From: Paenibacillus qinlingensis
Lineage (GTDB): Bacteria; Bacillota; Bacilli; Paenibacillales; NBRC-103111
DNA length: 64,000 bases
Reading direction: 5' to 3'
Assembly: GCF_013204845.1 (NCBI RefSeq)
Contig: NZ_JABMKY010000029.1
Span: 53,766 to 117,765 of the forward strand
Numbering within the stretch: the stretch's first letter is position 1; each line of letters starts with the position of its first letter. Below are positions 53,491 to 62,761 of this stretch, one piece after another. Both the position numbers and the translations under genes were made by a program. The notes beneath the pieces were generated by a model. It ran no database searches and had not been told where the DNA came from. It saw only the letters and a program-made list of their open reading frames with translations.

Positions 53491-54411
53491 ATGAATGCTG
53501 TCAAACCGATGAAAAAACAAGACTTTCATAAATTACCGCCACTTTTGAATATGTTCGCTCATGGGGCCGCAGGTCTTTTTACACTTGCCTGTGTGTTTCC
53601 GTTTCTGTTTGTGACGATTATTTCGTTCACGGATGAGAAATCTTTGAATACGAACGGATATAGCATCTTCCCGGAGAAATGGAGCCTCGAAGCGTACCGT
53701 TATCTCTTCAAAGCAGGCGATCAATTGCTGATGTCTTATGGGGTCACCATCCTTGTGACGGTTGTAGGTACGCTTGTCAGCTTGATTCTGACCGCTACAT
53801 TCGCCTACGCGATATCACGGAAAAGTTTTAAATTTCGAAATTTCTTCGGCTTTTTCGCCTTTTTCACAATGCTCTTCAACGGTGGACTTGTGCCGACTTA
53901 TATTGTTATGACGCAATTGCTCGGACTTAAGGATTCCCTGTGGGCTTTGGTTCTGCCATTAGCGGGCAACGCCTTCTATATCATGATTATGCGTACTTTC
54001 TTTAGTACATCTGTACCGGATGCGATTATTGAATCGGGTAAAATGGACGGAGCCGGCGAATTCGGTATCTTCGTCAAGCTCGTACTGCCGCTATCCCTGC
54101 CAGGGCTTGCGACGATCGGGTTATTCAGTACCCTGGGGTACTGGAATGATTGGTTCAATGCGTTGCTGTACATCGACTCGCCGAACTTGGTACCGCTGCA
54201 ATCGATGCTGATGCGGATTGAGAACAGTATGCAGTTCCTGCTCCAGAACACGAGTAACCCATCTGTTGGCATAGGCTTGCTGCAATCACTGCCGCAGGAT
54301 ACTTCGCGGATGGCGATGGTTGTGCTCGCGACTGGACCGATTATATTCGCATACCCGTTCTTCCAGCGTTATTTCATTCAAGGCTTAACGATCGGTGCTG
54401 TAAAAGAGTAG
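53491..54411 (+). CDS. Sugar ABC importer permease, YtcP/LplC type (system 4)
   Basis: A 306-residue partner permease with the EAA-like loop AIIESGKMDGAGEFGIF and C-terminal RYFIQGLTIGAVKE. AAAGGAGGAA precedes the ATG. As with the other three systems, no ATPase gene follows. Confidence 0.93.
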   Translation: MNAVKPMKKQDFHKLPPLLNMFAHGAAGLFTLACVFPFLFVTIISFTDEKSLNTNGYSIFPEKWSLEAYRYLFKAGDQLLMSYGVTILVTVVGTLVSLILTATFAYAISRKSFKFRNFFGFFAFFTMLFNGGLVPTYIVMTQLLGLKDSLWALVLPLAGNAFYIMIMRTFFSTSVPDAIIESGKMDGAGEFGIFVKLVLPLSLPGLATIGLFSTLGYWNDWFNALLYIDSPNLVPLQSMLMRIENSMQFLLQNTSNPSVGIGLLQSLPQDTSRMAMVVLATGPIIFAYPFFQRYFIQGLTIGAVKE

Positions 54412-54455
54412 TACTGTAAGCAACTTCGTAGATTATAGAATGTGGAGGATTTACC

Positions 54456-55775
54456 GTGGAACAATTCAGACTGCCCAAAATTCCGATGCCTAAGCTGGAA
54501 CTGCCCCAAGCCATTCAAGATGTCTTGTTGGAAGCCGAAGAAAAGCTGGCACATCGTCCTAAACTACTGCAATTATTTAAAAATTGTTTTCCAAATACTT
54601 TAGAAACAACAACTAAACTGATGCCAGATGGCACCACGTTTGTCATCACGGGAGATATTCCGGCGTCCTGGCTGCGTGATTCTGTCGAACAGGTCATGCA
54701 TTATGTGCCTTTTGCCAAAGAAGATAGGGATCTTCAGCGCATTATTAGTGGATTAATTAAACGTCATATGCAATACATTCATATTGATCCTTATGCGAAT
54801 GCGTTTAATGAGTCGGCCAATGACTGGCACTGGAACAAAGCAGACCAAACAGAGATGTCCCCATGGGTGTGGGAACGTAAATTCGAGCTCGATTCCTTGT
54901 GCTTCTCGATGCGTCTGGCTTATGCGTATTGGAAAGAAACCGAATTGACGGATATCTTTGATGCTGGCTTTAAAGCAGCGATGGTTAAGATTTATGAGTT
55001 GTTCCTAACCGAGCAGCATCACTTTGAAAAGTCACCTTACCGCTTTACCCGCAATAACGGGATACCAACCGATTCTCTACGCAATAACGGGTTGGGCATG
55101 CCTGTGAATTATACAGGGATGGTATGGTCAGGCTTCCGTTCCAGTGACGATGCGTGTGACTTTCATTACAACATACCAGCGAATATGTTCGCGGTAGTAG
55201 CCCTACGTCATATGCAAGAATTCGCGGAATGGGTATTCCGGGACATGGATTTCCTTGCACAACTCAAAGCGCTCGAAGCGGACATTGATCACGGTATTCA
55301 ATTATATGGGATTTATCGCCATCCGACATTTGGTCCCATTTATGCGTATGAAACGGACGGCTTCGGCAATTACTGCCTGATGGATGATGCTGGGACGCCC
55401 GGTCTTATGTCAATTCCTTACTTGGGCTATGTGAGCGCGGACGATCCTATTTATCAAAATACAAGACGTTTTGCGCTTAGCAAAGAGAACCCATTTTATT
55501 TTGAAGGCAAGGTGGCGCGAGGCATCGGCAGTCCGCATACGCCGGACGACTACATTTGGCATATGGCTCTGTCCATGCAAGGCATTACGGCGTCGACGGC
55601 GGAAGAGAAGCTTGAGATGATCGCGATGCTGGAAGCGACAGATGCGGATACGGGATTCATGCATGAAGGTTTTCATGTCGATGACCCAACGATTTTCACG
55701 CGCAAATGGTTTGCGTGGTCGAACAGCCTGTTCTCACAATTGGTTTATCAAGCGATGAAGGATGGTCTTCTATGA
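54456..55775 (+). CDS. GH125 exo-alpha-1,6-mannosidase
   Basis: A 439-residue cytoplasmic enzyme of the (alpha/alpha)6-barrel family GH125 (formerly DUF1237). Visible family motifs are TGDIPASWLRDSVEQV, DPYANAFNE, WERKFELDSLC, GMVWSGFRSSDDA and the C-terminal MHEGFHVDDP and FAWSNSLFSQL. These enzymes remove terminal alpha-1,6-linked mannose by inversion. The start is GTG behind GTGGAGGA. It overlaps the next gene by four bases (ATGA). With the GH38 enzyme it forms an alpha-mannoside dismantling pair like that of the Streptococcus pneumoniae N-glycan pathway. Confidence 0.93.
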   Translation: MEQFRLPKIPMPKLELPQAIQDVLLEAEEKLAHRPKLLQLFKNCFPNTLETTTKLMPDGTTFVITGDIPASWLRDSVEQVMHYVPFAKEDRDLQRIISGLIKRHMQYIHIDPYANAFNESANDWHWNKADQTEMSPWVWERKFELDSLCFSMRLAYAYWKETELTDIFDAGFKAAMVKIYELFLTEQHHFEKSPYRFTRNNGIPTDSLRNNGLGMPVNYTGMVWSGFRSSDDACDFHYNIPANMFAVVALRHMQEFAEWVFRDMDFLAQLKALEADIDHGIQLYGIYRHPTFGPIYAYETDGFGNYCLMDDAGTPGLMSIPYLGYVSADDPIYQNTRRFALSKENPFYFEGKVARGIGSPHTPDDYIWHMALSMQGITASTAEEKLEMIAMLEATDADTGFMHEGFHVDDPTIFTRKWFAWSNSLFSQLVYQAMKDGLL

Positions 55776-58700
55776 GTCGTCCGGTCCTTATATTCCATGA
55801 GCCTGGATTCCCGAGCAGTTCGTTTAGCGATGTACAAGTTGAGCAATTGACGGCGCAAGGGGCGGTTGTGGTAGGTGCTCATACACTGGGAGAGGCACTA
55901 CGGTCTGCAGTCGGGGGATGTTTCGTCAATTTGCATGCGCCCTATTTTCCGAAAGCTGCTTGGATTGAGATTTTAGCGTTCTTGCAGCGAGGTGGCGGCT
56001 TGCTTAGTGTTGGCGGCGCAGCTTTCAAGCACCCTGTCCGCTGGGAAGATGAGAATTGGCAAGTGGAATCTGAGCAGACGGGCTACCACCAGCAGCTGCA
56101 TATTCATGAAATTCTACAAGTTGAAGGTACGCCATTTCGTTCCTATAGCACGTCAGAAACGCTACCGCTGTTGCAAGGACAAGAATCCCTATTCGCGCTT
56201 GCCGATACTTGGAATATGGTGCCCCATACGACGCGAGACAGTGATTTGCCTCATCAGATGGGCGCGGCGGGTACGATGAGCACGCAGATTTATCCGCTGT
56301 TGAAAAGTATCGGCAAGACAGGCCGTGAAGTAGCGGCTCCTGTCGTCCTATGGGAAAATTCGCGAGGTGCGTTCATCGGTTCGCGTTGGATGTTCGTCAA
56401 TGTACCGCTGAGTCCCTCGTTTTGGAGCGAAGGCGGTGCACAGAGTTTGGTTCAATGGGCGAAATTCTGTGCAAGCGGTGTGACCGAGCTGTGGATCAAG
56501 CCGAATTATGCCAGCTATGAACCAGGCGAGCGCGCGATGCTGACGATTCAGACACAACTTATCGGGAGTAAAGATGCTGCTAAGGCGTGGACACTGGATC
56601 TTCGTGTCGAACATGAAACAGGTACACAAGATGCCTGGACGCATCGTTTAACGGTTGGAGTCAACAAAGAGTTCAATGTGGTGCGTATTCCCGTACCGCT
56701 TGATATACAACGTGGTTTGTATCGCGTAACGTGCAAAGCAGTTTCAGAGGATGGCGAGCTTCGCTTACTTCGTCAAGGATTCTGGGGGCACGATGCAGAA
56801 CTGCTCGGAGAAGGTCAGCCCATCACTAGCGGACGTGATTATTTCATCAAGGATGGACGTCCATTGCCCGTAGTTGGCATGACGTACATGACGTCTGATG
56901 TGGCTCGCAAATTTTTATTCCTGCCGAATAGTGATGTCTGGGATCGGGATATGGCCCAAATGGCCAAAGCAGGCATTAATTGGATTCGTACGGGTATTTG
57001 GACTGCGTACCGCAATATCATGCAGGTGGATGGCCATGCTTCGGAAGAAGTATTGAGAGCCATCGATGCGTTCCTCCTGACGGCCAAGAAGCATCAACTG
57101 CAGGTCACGTTCACCTTCTTCTCTTTCACACCTGAAACTTGGGAAGGGGTTAATCCCTATCTCGATCCGCAAAGTGTGGAAGCTCAGAAGCGATTTATCC
57201 GCTCCATCGTTTCCCGACATGGGGAGACAACCCATGTGGATTGGGACCTGATTAACGAGCCATCGATGTTCGATCCCGCTCAGATTTTCTCGGATGGACC
57301 TCGTTCCAGTCGGGACAAGTATGAGAAAGAAGCTTTCATTACGTGGCTTAAGCAGCGTCATGAGCACATCGAACTGCTGCAAGAACGCTGGAATATGACA
57401 CCACTGCAACTGCCGAGTTTTGAAGCGGCAGTCATTCCGGAAGCGGCTGACATCAATTTCGACGTGCAGGATATGCACCGGGCGAAAAAGGGGACACGCT
57501 GGCTCGATTATTGCTTATTCTCGATGGAGATGCACAACCAATGGGCCAAACAGCTATACGACACAATCAAAGAAATCGTGCCTGGGCATCTCGTTGTCGT
57601 TGGCCAGGATGAAGCGCTTGGCGCGCAGCGTCCTTCACCGCTTTTCTATGAAGAAGCGGTAGATTACACAACGGTCCATTCCTGGTGGTTGAACGATAAC
57701 CTCGTGTGGGATGGCATCTTTGCCAAAACTGCCCATAAACCGAATGTCATTCAAGAGACTGGCATTATGTATGTAGAAACCCCGGATGGAAGAGCGAAAC
57801 GTTCGGAGATCGAACTGCGCAGTATGTTGGAGCGCAAATATGCTTACGCTTTTGCAACGGGAGGCGCAGGAGCTATTCATTGGATTTGGAACACCAATTT
57901 CTATATGGATAACGCGAACGAATCGCACATCGGAGCGCTTCGGGCTGATGGGACAGAGAAACCGGAAGCGGATGTTTCTTATGAATTCGGCCGCTTTATG
58001 GCCGAGATCAGAGACCTGTTCCAAGAGCGGGAGCTGGAAGATATCGTGGCTGTATTCCCTTATTCCAACGATTTCTCCAATCGGAAATTGGCGTTCGATG
58101 CAACGACGTCTATGACTCGCGTGCTGTCATACGAGATGAAGCTGCCGTTCCGCGCGGCATCGGAATATCATTTGGAGGCGTTAGAGCAGCAGCCGGCGAA
58201 GCTGATTTTGCTCCCAAGCGCCCATAATTTGGATGAACAAGCATGGAATACGCTGATCGATATTGTGAAGCGCACAGGTGCGACATTGCTTGCTACAGGT
58301 CCAATCAGTCTTGACGCGTACTGGAAGCAAAAGGCGCGTCTCGAGGGTGAGCTTGGTCATGCAGAACTTCATAATGTACGCCGTGAAGAAATGCTTGAGC
58401 TGGAAGGCACATTGCACCCTGTTTCCTATGGGCGACGCCGAATTGCTGAAACGTTGAAAGAAGTGCGTGTTGGCGGTGGTGCAGCGAAGTCAAATGCTGG
58501 TGGAGATCGCGTTGTTGATCTTCCTTTAGGCAATGGCCGATTGATTTGGAGTCCGCTGCCAGTGGAAGTAAATGACCGGATGGACACCGTAGCGGCACTT
58601 TACCGATATGCCGTGAATGCTGCGGGATGCAGCAGCGGATTGCAGTGGCTTCAAGGCGATATTGCGGGGATATACGGAAGAAAGATGCGGTTCAAGGACG

Positions 58701-58885
58701 GTTTCTTATATGTATTTGTTTCCGAGTTTGCCTGGGATGTGACAATAAAAGTTCGGGATACCGTTAGTGATACGACATATACTTTCACTCTAGAGAAAGA
58801 GCGTTCCGTGCTCTTTGCCGCAGATAAGCTAGGGCAAGTGATTTCCATTTACCGCCCAGATGAAGTCCATATTGAAAGGAGCTAA
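55772..58885 (+). CDS. Large clan GH-A glycoside hydrolase (GH42/GH164-like layout)
   Basis: A 1037-residue cytoplasmic protein without signal peptide. Residues 1-230 resemble a class I amidotransferase-like fold, followed by a beta-sandwich (about 235-355). A TIM barrel begins near GMTYMTSDVARKF (369) with acid/base Glu496 in DWDLINEPSMF and probable nucleophile Glu662 in NVIQETGIM, the NEP and strand-7 Glu pattern of clan GH-A retaining enzymes. A trimerisation/amidotransferase-like part (about 760-920) and a small beta domain follow, as in GH42 and GH164. The operon suggests a beta-mannosidase or another enzyme for the core of a mannose-rich glycan. The family number cannot be fixed by eye. 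The ATG overlaps the GH125 stop and is preceded by AAGGATGG. Confidence 0.8.
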   Translation: MSRPVLIFHEPGFPSSSFSDVQVEQLTAQGAVVVGAHTLGEALRSAVGGCFVNLHAPYFPKAAWIEILAFLQRGGGLLSVGGAAFKHPVRWEDENWQVESEQTGYHQQLHIHEILQVEGTPFRSYSTSETLPLLQGQESLFALADTWNMVPHTTRDSDLPHQMGAAGTMSTQIYPLLKSIGKTGREVAAPVVLWENSRGAFIGSRWMFVNVPLSPSFWSEGGAQSLVQWAKFCASGVTELWIKPNYASYEPGERAMLTIQTQLIGSKDAAKAWTLDLRVEHETGTQDAWTHRLTVGVNKEFNVVRIPVPLDIQRGLYRVTCKAVSEDGELRLLRQGFWGHDAELLGEGQPITSGRDYFIKDGRPLPVVGMTYMTSDVARKFLFLPNSDVWDRDMAQMAKAGINWIRTGIWTAYRNIMQVDGHASEEVLRAIDAFLLTAKKHQLQVTFTFFSFTPETWEGVNPYLDPQSVEAQKRFIRSIVSRHGETTHVDWDLINEPSMFDPAQIFSDGPRSSRDKYEKEAFITWLKQRHEHIELLQERWNMTPLQLPSFEAAVIPEAADINFDVQDMHRAKKGTRWLDYCLFSMEMHNQWAKQLYDTIKEIVPGHLVVVGQDEALGAQRPSPLFYEEAVDYTTVHSWWLNDNLVWDGIFAKTAHKPNVIQETGIMYVETPDGRAKRSEIELRSMLERKYAYAFATGGAGAIHWIWNTNFYMDNANESHIGALRADGTEKPEADVSYEFGRFMAEIRDLFQERELEDIVAVFPYSNDFSNRKLAFDATTSMTRVLSYEMKLPFRAASEYHLEALEQQPAKLILLPSAHNLDEQAWNTLIDIVKRTGATLLATGPISLDAYWKQKARLEGELGHAELHNVRREEMLELEGTLHPVSYGRRRIAETLKEVRVGGGAAKSNAGGDRVVDLPLGNGRLIWSPLPVEVNDRMDTVAALYRYAVNAAGCSSGLQWLQGDIAGIYGRKMRFKDGFLYVFVSEFAWDVTIKVRDTVSDTTYTFTLEKERSVLFAADKLGQVISIYRPDEVHIERS

Positions 58886-58888
58886 CCC

Positions 58889-61618
58889 ATGAGTACCAAG
58901 CGAACGGCTCATATCATCTCCCATACCCATTGGGATCGGGAGTGGTATTTACCTTATGAGAAGCACCACGTGCGACTCGTTAAACTCGTAGATACGTTAT
59001 TAGATAAAATGGATCAAGATGCGAATTATCGCAGTTTCTTTCTCGATGGTCAGACGATTATTCTGGAGGATTACTTGCAGGTCAGACCTGAACAAAAGGA
59101 TCGCCTAAGCAAATTAATTCGGGATGGCCGTATCCTCATCGGACCTTGGTATATTTTGCAGGATGCCTTCTTAACGAGCGGCGAAGCCAATGTCCGTAAT
59201 ATGCAAATTGGACATCAAGATGCGAAAGCGTATGGGGATGTTTCGAAAATCGGTTATTTTCCCGACACATTCGGCTTAGTCGGGCAGACGCCGCAATTGA
59301 TGCAGCAGTCGGGCATCACGAATGCTTTATTCGGCCGAGGGGTGAAGCCGACAGGTTTCAACAATACAGTCTCCGACGGTGATTTTGAATCCTCCTTCTC
59401 GGAGTTGGTTTGGGAGGGGCCAGATGGCTCCCAGGTGCTGGGCATTCTTTTTGCCAACTGGTATTCCAATGGCAATGAGATTCCCGTTGATAAGGAAGAA
59501 GCAAAAGCCTATTGGGAACGCAAACTGGCTGACGCAGAGAAATACGCTTCAACTGGCGAATTGCTTTTCATGAATGGTTGCGATCATCAGCCTGTTCAGT
59601 TGGATCTGCCGGAAGCGATTGGCGCTGCGAGTGAGCTTTTCCCGGATACAACCTTTGTTCATTCGAATTTTAACGATTACCTAGCGGCCGTTCAGCGTTC
59701 AGGCAAGCAGGAACTTTCGACGGTTAAAGGTGAACTTCGCAGCCAGCGGACGGACGGATGGTCTACACTCGTCAATACGGCTTCGGCACGTGTGTATTTG
59801 AAACAGATGAATCAGCTCGGACAAGCGATGCTGGAGAAAGTGGCAGAGCCTCTTGCGGCATTCGCCCATGTCCTCAAAGTCGGGGAGAAGTACCCGCATC
59901 ATCTGTTCACTTACGCCTGGAAAACCTTAATGCAAAACCATCCGCATGACAGTATCTGCGGCTGCTCGGTGGACGAAGTGCACCGTGAAATGGTCACGCG
60001 CTTCGATAAAAGCCGCCATGTTGCTGAAGCCATTATCGATGACAGCAAGCAAGCTATTGCGGACGCGATCGATACGTCTGACTTTACGCTGGCGGGCGAA
60101 AGCGCTCTGCCCGTAGTCGTGTTTAATACGTCGGGTTGGGAACGCTCGGGGGTTGTAACGATCGAAATGGATGCTTTACGCCTCTATTTCCGAGATGGCT
60201 ATACACTGGAAGAAGCAAGCGCTTTTGTCAAAGCGGCGGATATTACAGGACGAGCACTCGTGGATGCTTCTTCCCAGTCTATCCCATGCACAGTCGAGGA
60301 TCTTGGCTTGCAATTCGGATACGATTTGCCGGAAGACAAGTTCCGTCAGCCGTATATGTGCCGGAAAGTGAGATTGACGTTCGAAGCCGACAACGTTCCG
60401 GCTTTAGGTTTGAAGACTTATGCATGGGTGAAGAAGGAAGCAGAATTGGCTGATTCCTCTTTGTTCGCAAATGAGCGGGTCATGGAAAATGCAGCGATCA
60501 AGATTGAAATCGCGGATAACGGTTCATTCACGCTGACGGATAAGAAGAACGGCCGCACGTACCGGGATTTGGGTGTGTACGAGAATACCGGAGATATCGG
60601 CAACGAGTATATGTTCCGCCAACCGGATGGCGAAAAGCCGCTAACAACGAGCGGATTGCAAGCTCAAATCCGTGTGCTCCAAGATACAGCCTACCAGGCT
60701 TCCTTCGAAATCGTCCATGAGTGGGAAATTCCCGCGTCAGGCGACGACATGCTGGAAGTTGAACAGCGTGACTTGGTTTACTATCCGCATCGCCGAGCAC
60801 AGCGTTCAACGCGCATGATTCCGATGCGGATTCGCACAGTGGTTAGCTTGAGCCGAAGCGGACAAGGGGTAGAGATCGAGTCATCCTTCAACAATCAGGC
60901 GAAGGATCATCGTCTTCGGATGTTATTCCCAACTGATCTGACTGCGCAAACGCATCATGTTGATTCGATGTTTGAAGTCGTGCAACGCGATAATACGCCA
61001 GCGGCAGAGTGGGAAAACCCAAGCAATACGCAGCATCAACAGGCATTCGTGGATGTCAGCGAAGCGGGGGCGGGCTTGGTCGTTGCCAATCTCGGATTGA
61101 ACGAGTACGAAGTTCTGCGCGATGGGCGAAATACGATCGCCGTTACGCTTCTGCGCGCAGTTGGCGAACTCGGCGATTGGGGCTTGTTCCCGACTCCGGA
61201 GGCTCAGTGTCTGGGTGAACATACGGTTCGATTGGCAATCTTCCCGCATACTGGTGAAGGCGCACAATACGAGGCTTATACGGCTGCATACCAGTTCCAA
61301 ATTCCTTGGACAATGGCACAAACCGGCATCCATTATGGCCGAATCACTTCGACATTTGCTCCTTTCCAATGGGAAGGTGAAGGTCTGGCTTTATCCTCGA
61401 TGAAAATGAATGAAGCATCAGGTGATGTGCTGCTTCGTTGGTACAACATGCGTTCACAGCATGGCGAGGTTAAGGTCAGCACGCAACTTCCCCAGCGGAA
61501 TTTCTATAAGAGCACGATTTTGGAGATACAAGGCGAGCGTTTGACCGTTAAAGCAGACGGCGGCTTGACGTTGCCAGTGGGTCCTTGCGAGATCGTTACG
61601 ATCGGGATTCAGCGGTAG
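58889..61618 (+). CDS. GH38 alpha-mannosidase
   Basis: A 909-residue cytoplasmic enzyme. The N-terminal barrel starts with the zinc motif HTHWDREW (His12 onward), has the nucleophile Asp126 in GYFPDTFG, a mid-domain three-helix bundle with NHPHDSICGCSVDEVH (zinc ligand His) and C-terminal beta domains. GH38 enzymes are retaining alpha-mannosidases acting on alpha-1,2/1,3/1,6 linkages. AAAGGAG precedes the ATG, which is three bases after the GH-A gene. It closes the mannoside operon. Confidence 0.95.
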   Translation: MSTKRTAHIISHTHWDREWYLPYEKHHVRLVKLVDTLLDKMDQDANYRSFFLDGQTIILEDYLQVRPEQKDRLSKLIRDGRILIGPWYILQDAFLTSGEANVRNMQIGHQDAKAYGDVSKIGYFPDTFGLVGQTPQLMQQSGITNALFGRGVKPTGFNNTVSDGDFESSFSELVWEGPDGSQVLGILFANWYSNGNEIPVDKEEAKAYWERKLADAEKYASTGELLFMNGCDHQPVQLDLPEAIGAASELFPDTTFVHSNFNDYLAAVQRSGKQELSTVKGELRSQRTDGWSTLVNTASARVYLKQMNQLGQAMLEKVAEPLAAFAHVLKVGEKYPHHLFTYAWKTLMQNHPHDSICGCSVDEVHREMVTRFDKSRHVAEAIIDDSKQAIADAIDTSDFTLAGESALPVVVFNTSGWERSGVVTIEMDALRLYFRDGYTLEEASAFVKAADITGRALVDASSQSIPCTVEDLGLQFGYDLPEDKFRQPYMCRKVRLTFEADNVPALGLKTYAWVKKEAELADSSLFANERVMENAAIKIEIADNGSFTLTDKKNGRTYRDLGVYENTGDIGNEYMFRQPDGEKPLTTSGLQAQIRVLQDTAYQASFEIVHEWEIPASGDDMLEVEQRDLVYYPHRRAQRSTRMIPMRIRTVVSLSRSGQGVEIESSFNNQAKDHRLRMLFPTDLTAQTHHVDSMFEVVQRDNTPAAEWENPSNTQHQQAFVDVSEAGAGLVVANLGLNEYEVLRDGRNTIAVTLLRAVGELGDWGLFPTPEAQCLGEHTVRLAIFPHTGEGAQYEAYTAAYQFQIPWTMAQTGIHYGRITSTFAPFQWEGEGLALSSMKMNEASGDVLLRWYNMRSQHGEVKVSTQLPQRNFYKSTILEIQGERLTVKADGGLTLPVGPCEIVTIGIQR

Positions 61619-61629
61619 CAGTATCAGCA

Positions 61630-61683
61630 GCTTGCAAAGACATGGGTAGCTTAGGCTAATCTGGTCTTTGTAGGCTTTTTTTT
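61630..61683 (+). terminator. Terminator of the mannoside operon
   Basis: GCTTGCAAAGAC pairs with GTCTTTGTAGGC, followed by eight T residues. Confidence 0.85.
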
Positions 61684-61729
61684 GCTGGGCAGCGCATCGT
61701 ACTACTGGTCGCGAGGTCAAATTAAGCTA

Positions 61730-61770
61730 TTGACAATTATCTTAAATTCGTGTATCTTTAAATTAAGATA
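61730..61770 (+). promoter_or_regulatory. Promoter with MhqR-like operator before the DUF896 gene
   Basis: TTGACA (61730-61735), a 17-base spacer and TATCTT (61753-61758) form a sigma-A promoter. The -10 is the left arm of the 18-bp inverted repeat TATCTTTAAATTAAGATA (61753-61770), the same size and outer bases as the MarR-family MhqR box of Bacillus. An outer TTATCTTAA copy lies at 61738-61746. Confidence 0.6.
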
Positions 61771-61816
61771 AATGATTTTAAGACATTATCTAAATGACTT
61801 CAAGGAGGTAATGGGA

Positions 61817-62041
61817 ATGATTCCAATTTTGAACCGTATTAATGAACTGAGCAGATTTGAGCGAGGATCAGGTCTATCTGATACTGAGAAAGCGGAACAA
61901 GCAGCGCTTCGGACGCAGTATTTACAGATTTTACGCGGGCAACTCACAACTACGCTTCTGAGTGTGTCCGTTATGGATAAAGAAGGGAACGATGTTACGC
62001 CTAAAAAGCTTATTGATAAAAAAGCAGCTAATAATCAATAA
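61817..62041 (+). CDS. Small DUF896 (YnzC-type) protein
   Basis: A 74-residue protein with the DUF896 pattern: helical start IPILNRINELSR, EKAEQAALRTQYL, and the C-terminal MDKEGNDVTPKKL. Bacillus YnzC belongs to the same family and lies in an SOS operon; its biochemical role is not established. GGAGG eight bases upstream selects this ATG over one two codons earlier. The promoter here carries a TATCTT/AAGATA palindrome rather than a LexA box. Confidence 0.85.
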   Translation: MIPILNRINELSRFERGSGLSDTEKAEQAALRTQYLQILRGQLTTTLLSVSVMDKEGNDVTPKKLIDKKAANNQ

Positions 62042-62054
62042 CTCTTGCCATATA

Positions 62055-62068
62055 TCTTAAAATTAAGA
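62055..62068 (+). promoter_or_regulatory. Related palindrome upstream of the FMN reductase
   Basis: TCTTAAAATTAAGA has arms TCTTAA/TTAAGA around AA. A further ATTTTAAGG lies at 62076-62084. It resembles the operator at 61753-61770. Confidence 0.45.
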
Positions 62069-62158
62069 ATACGTATTTTAAGGTATTTTCATGAAGTGAT
62101 ATAGCTAGTATGAAAAGTACTATATGATTGTATGAGAATGAATTTCGGAGGTTGGCTA

Positions 62159-62722
62159 ATGTCAAAAAGAATAGGGATTATTGTAGGAAGTTTGAGGGAA
62201 AACTCTTTTAATCAAATGATTGCGAATTCGATTCCAGAACTTGTAGATTCCGCAGAATTTGAATACATATCGATTGCCGATCTTCCTCTCTATAATGCGG
62301 ATTTGGATCTGGGAGAAGGGCCAGATCCAGTCAAGCATTATCGCGAAGCGATTCGAAAAACGGATGGCATTCTTATAGTTAGCCCGGAGTACAACTCAGG
62401 CATACCGGGCGTACTGAAAAACGCTCTGGACTGGGCATCGACACCTACCAAATCAGCCGTCTTAATTAATAAGCCAGCAGGTGTGATAGGTGCAACACCA
62501 GGCGTAAAAGGGACGATTCTTTCGCAGCAGCAAATCAGGCAAACCTTAGATGCCACCCAGTCCTATGTGATGCCGGCTCAAAAAATGTATATTTCTCAAA
62601 TCACGGACAAGATTGATTCCATTACCCGTAAACTCACGGATGAATCGACTCGCAAATATTTGCAGCGTTATGTTCAATCGTTCGTGCAATGGATTAATCA
62701 GGTACAACGGCTTAATGAGTAG
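62159..62722 (+). CDS. NAD(P)H-dependent FMN reductase (flavodoxin-like)
   Basis: A 187-residue flavodoxin-fold reductase. The FMN phosphate loop is GSLRENSFNQ (residues 10-19) and the second flavin motif is SPEYNSGIPGVLKNALDW (about 77-94), as in azoreductase and chromate-reductase relatives. It reduces flavins or quinones using NAD(P)H. CGGAGG seven bases upstream selects this ATG; a nine-codon extension is rejected. The palindrome upstream suggests thiol or quinone stress control. Confidence 0.9.
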   Translation: MSKRIGIIVGSLRENSFNQMIANSIPELVDSAEFEYISIADLPLYNADLDLGEGPDPVKHYREAIRKTDGILIVSPEYNSGIPGVLKNALDWASTPTKSAVLINKPAGVIGATPGVKGTILSQQQIRQTLDATQSYVMPAQKMYISQITDKIDSITRKLTDESTRKYLQRYVQSFVQWINQVQRLNE

Positions 62723-62761
62723 TAAGGATAATAATTAATCGAATAAATAATGGAGGCTATT

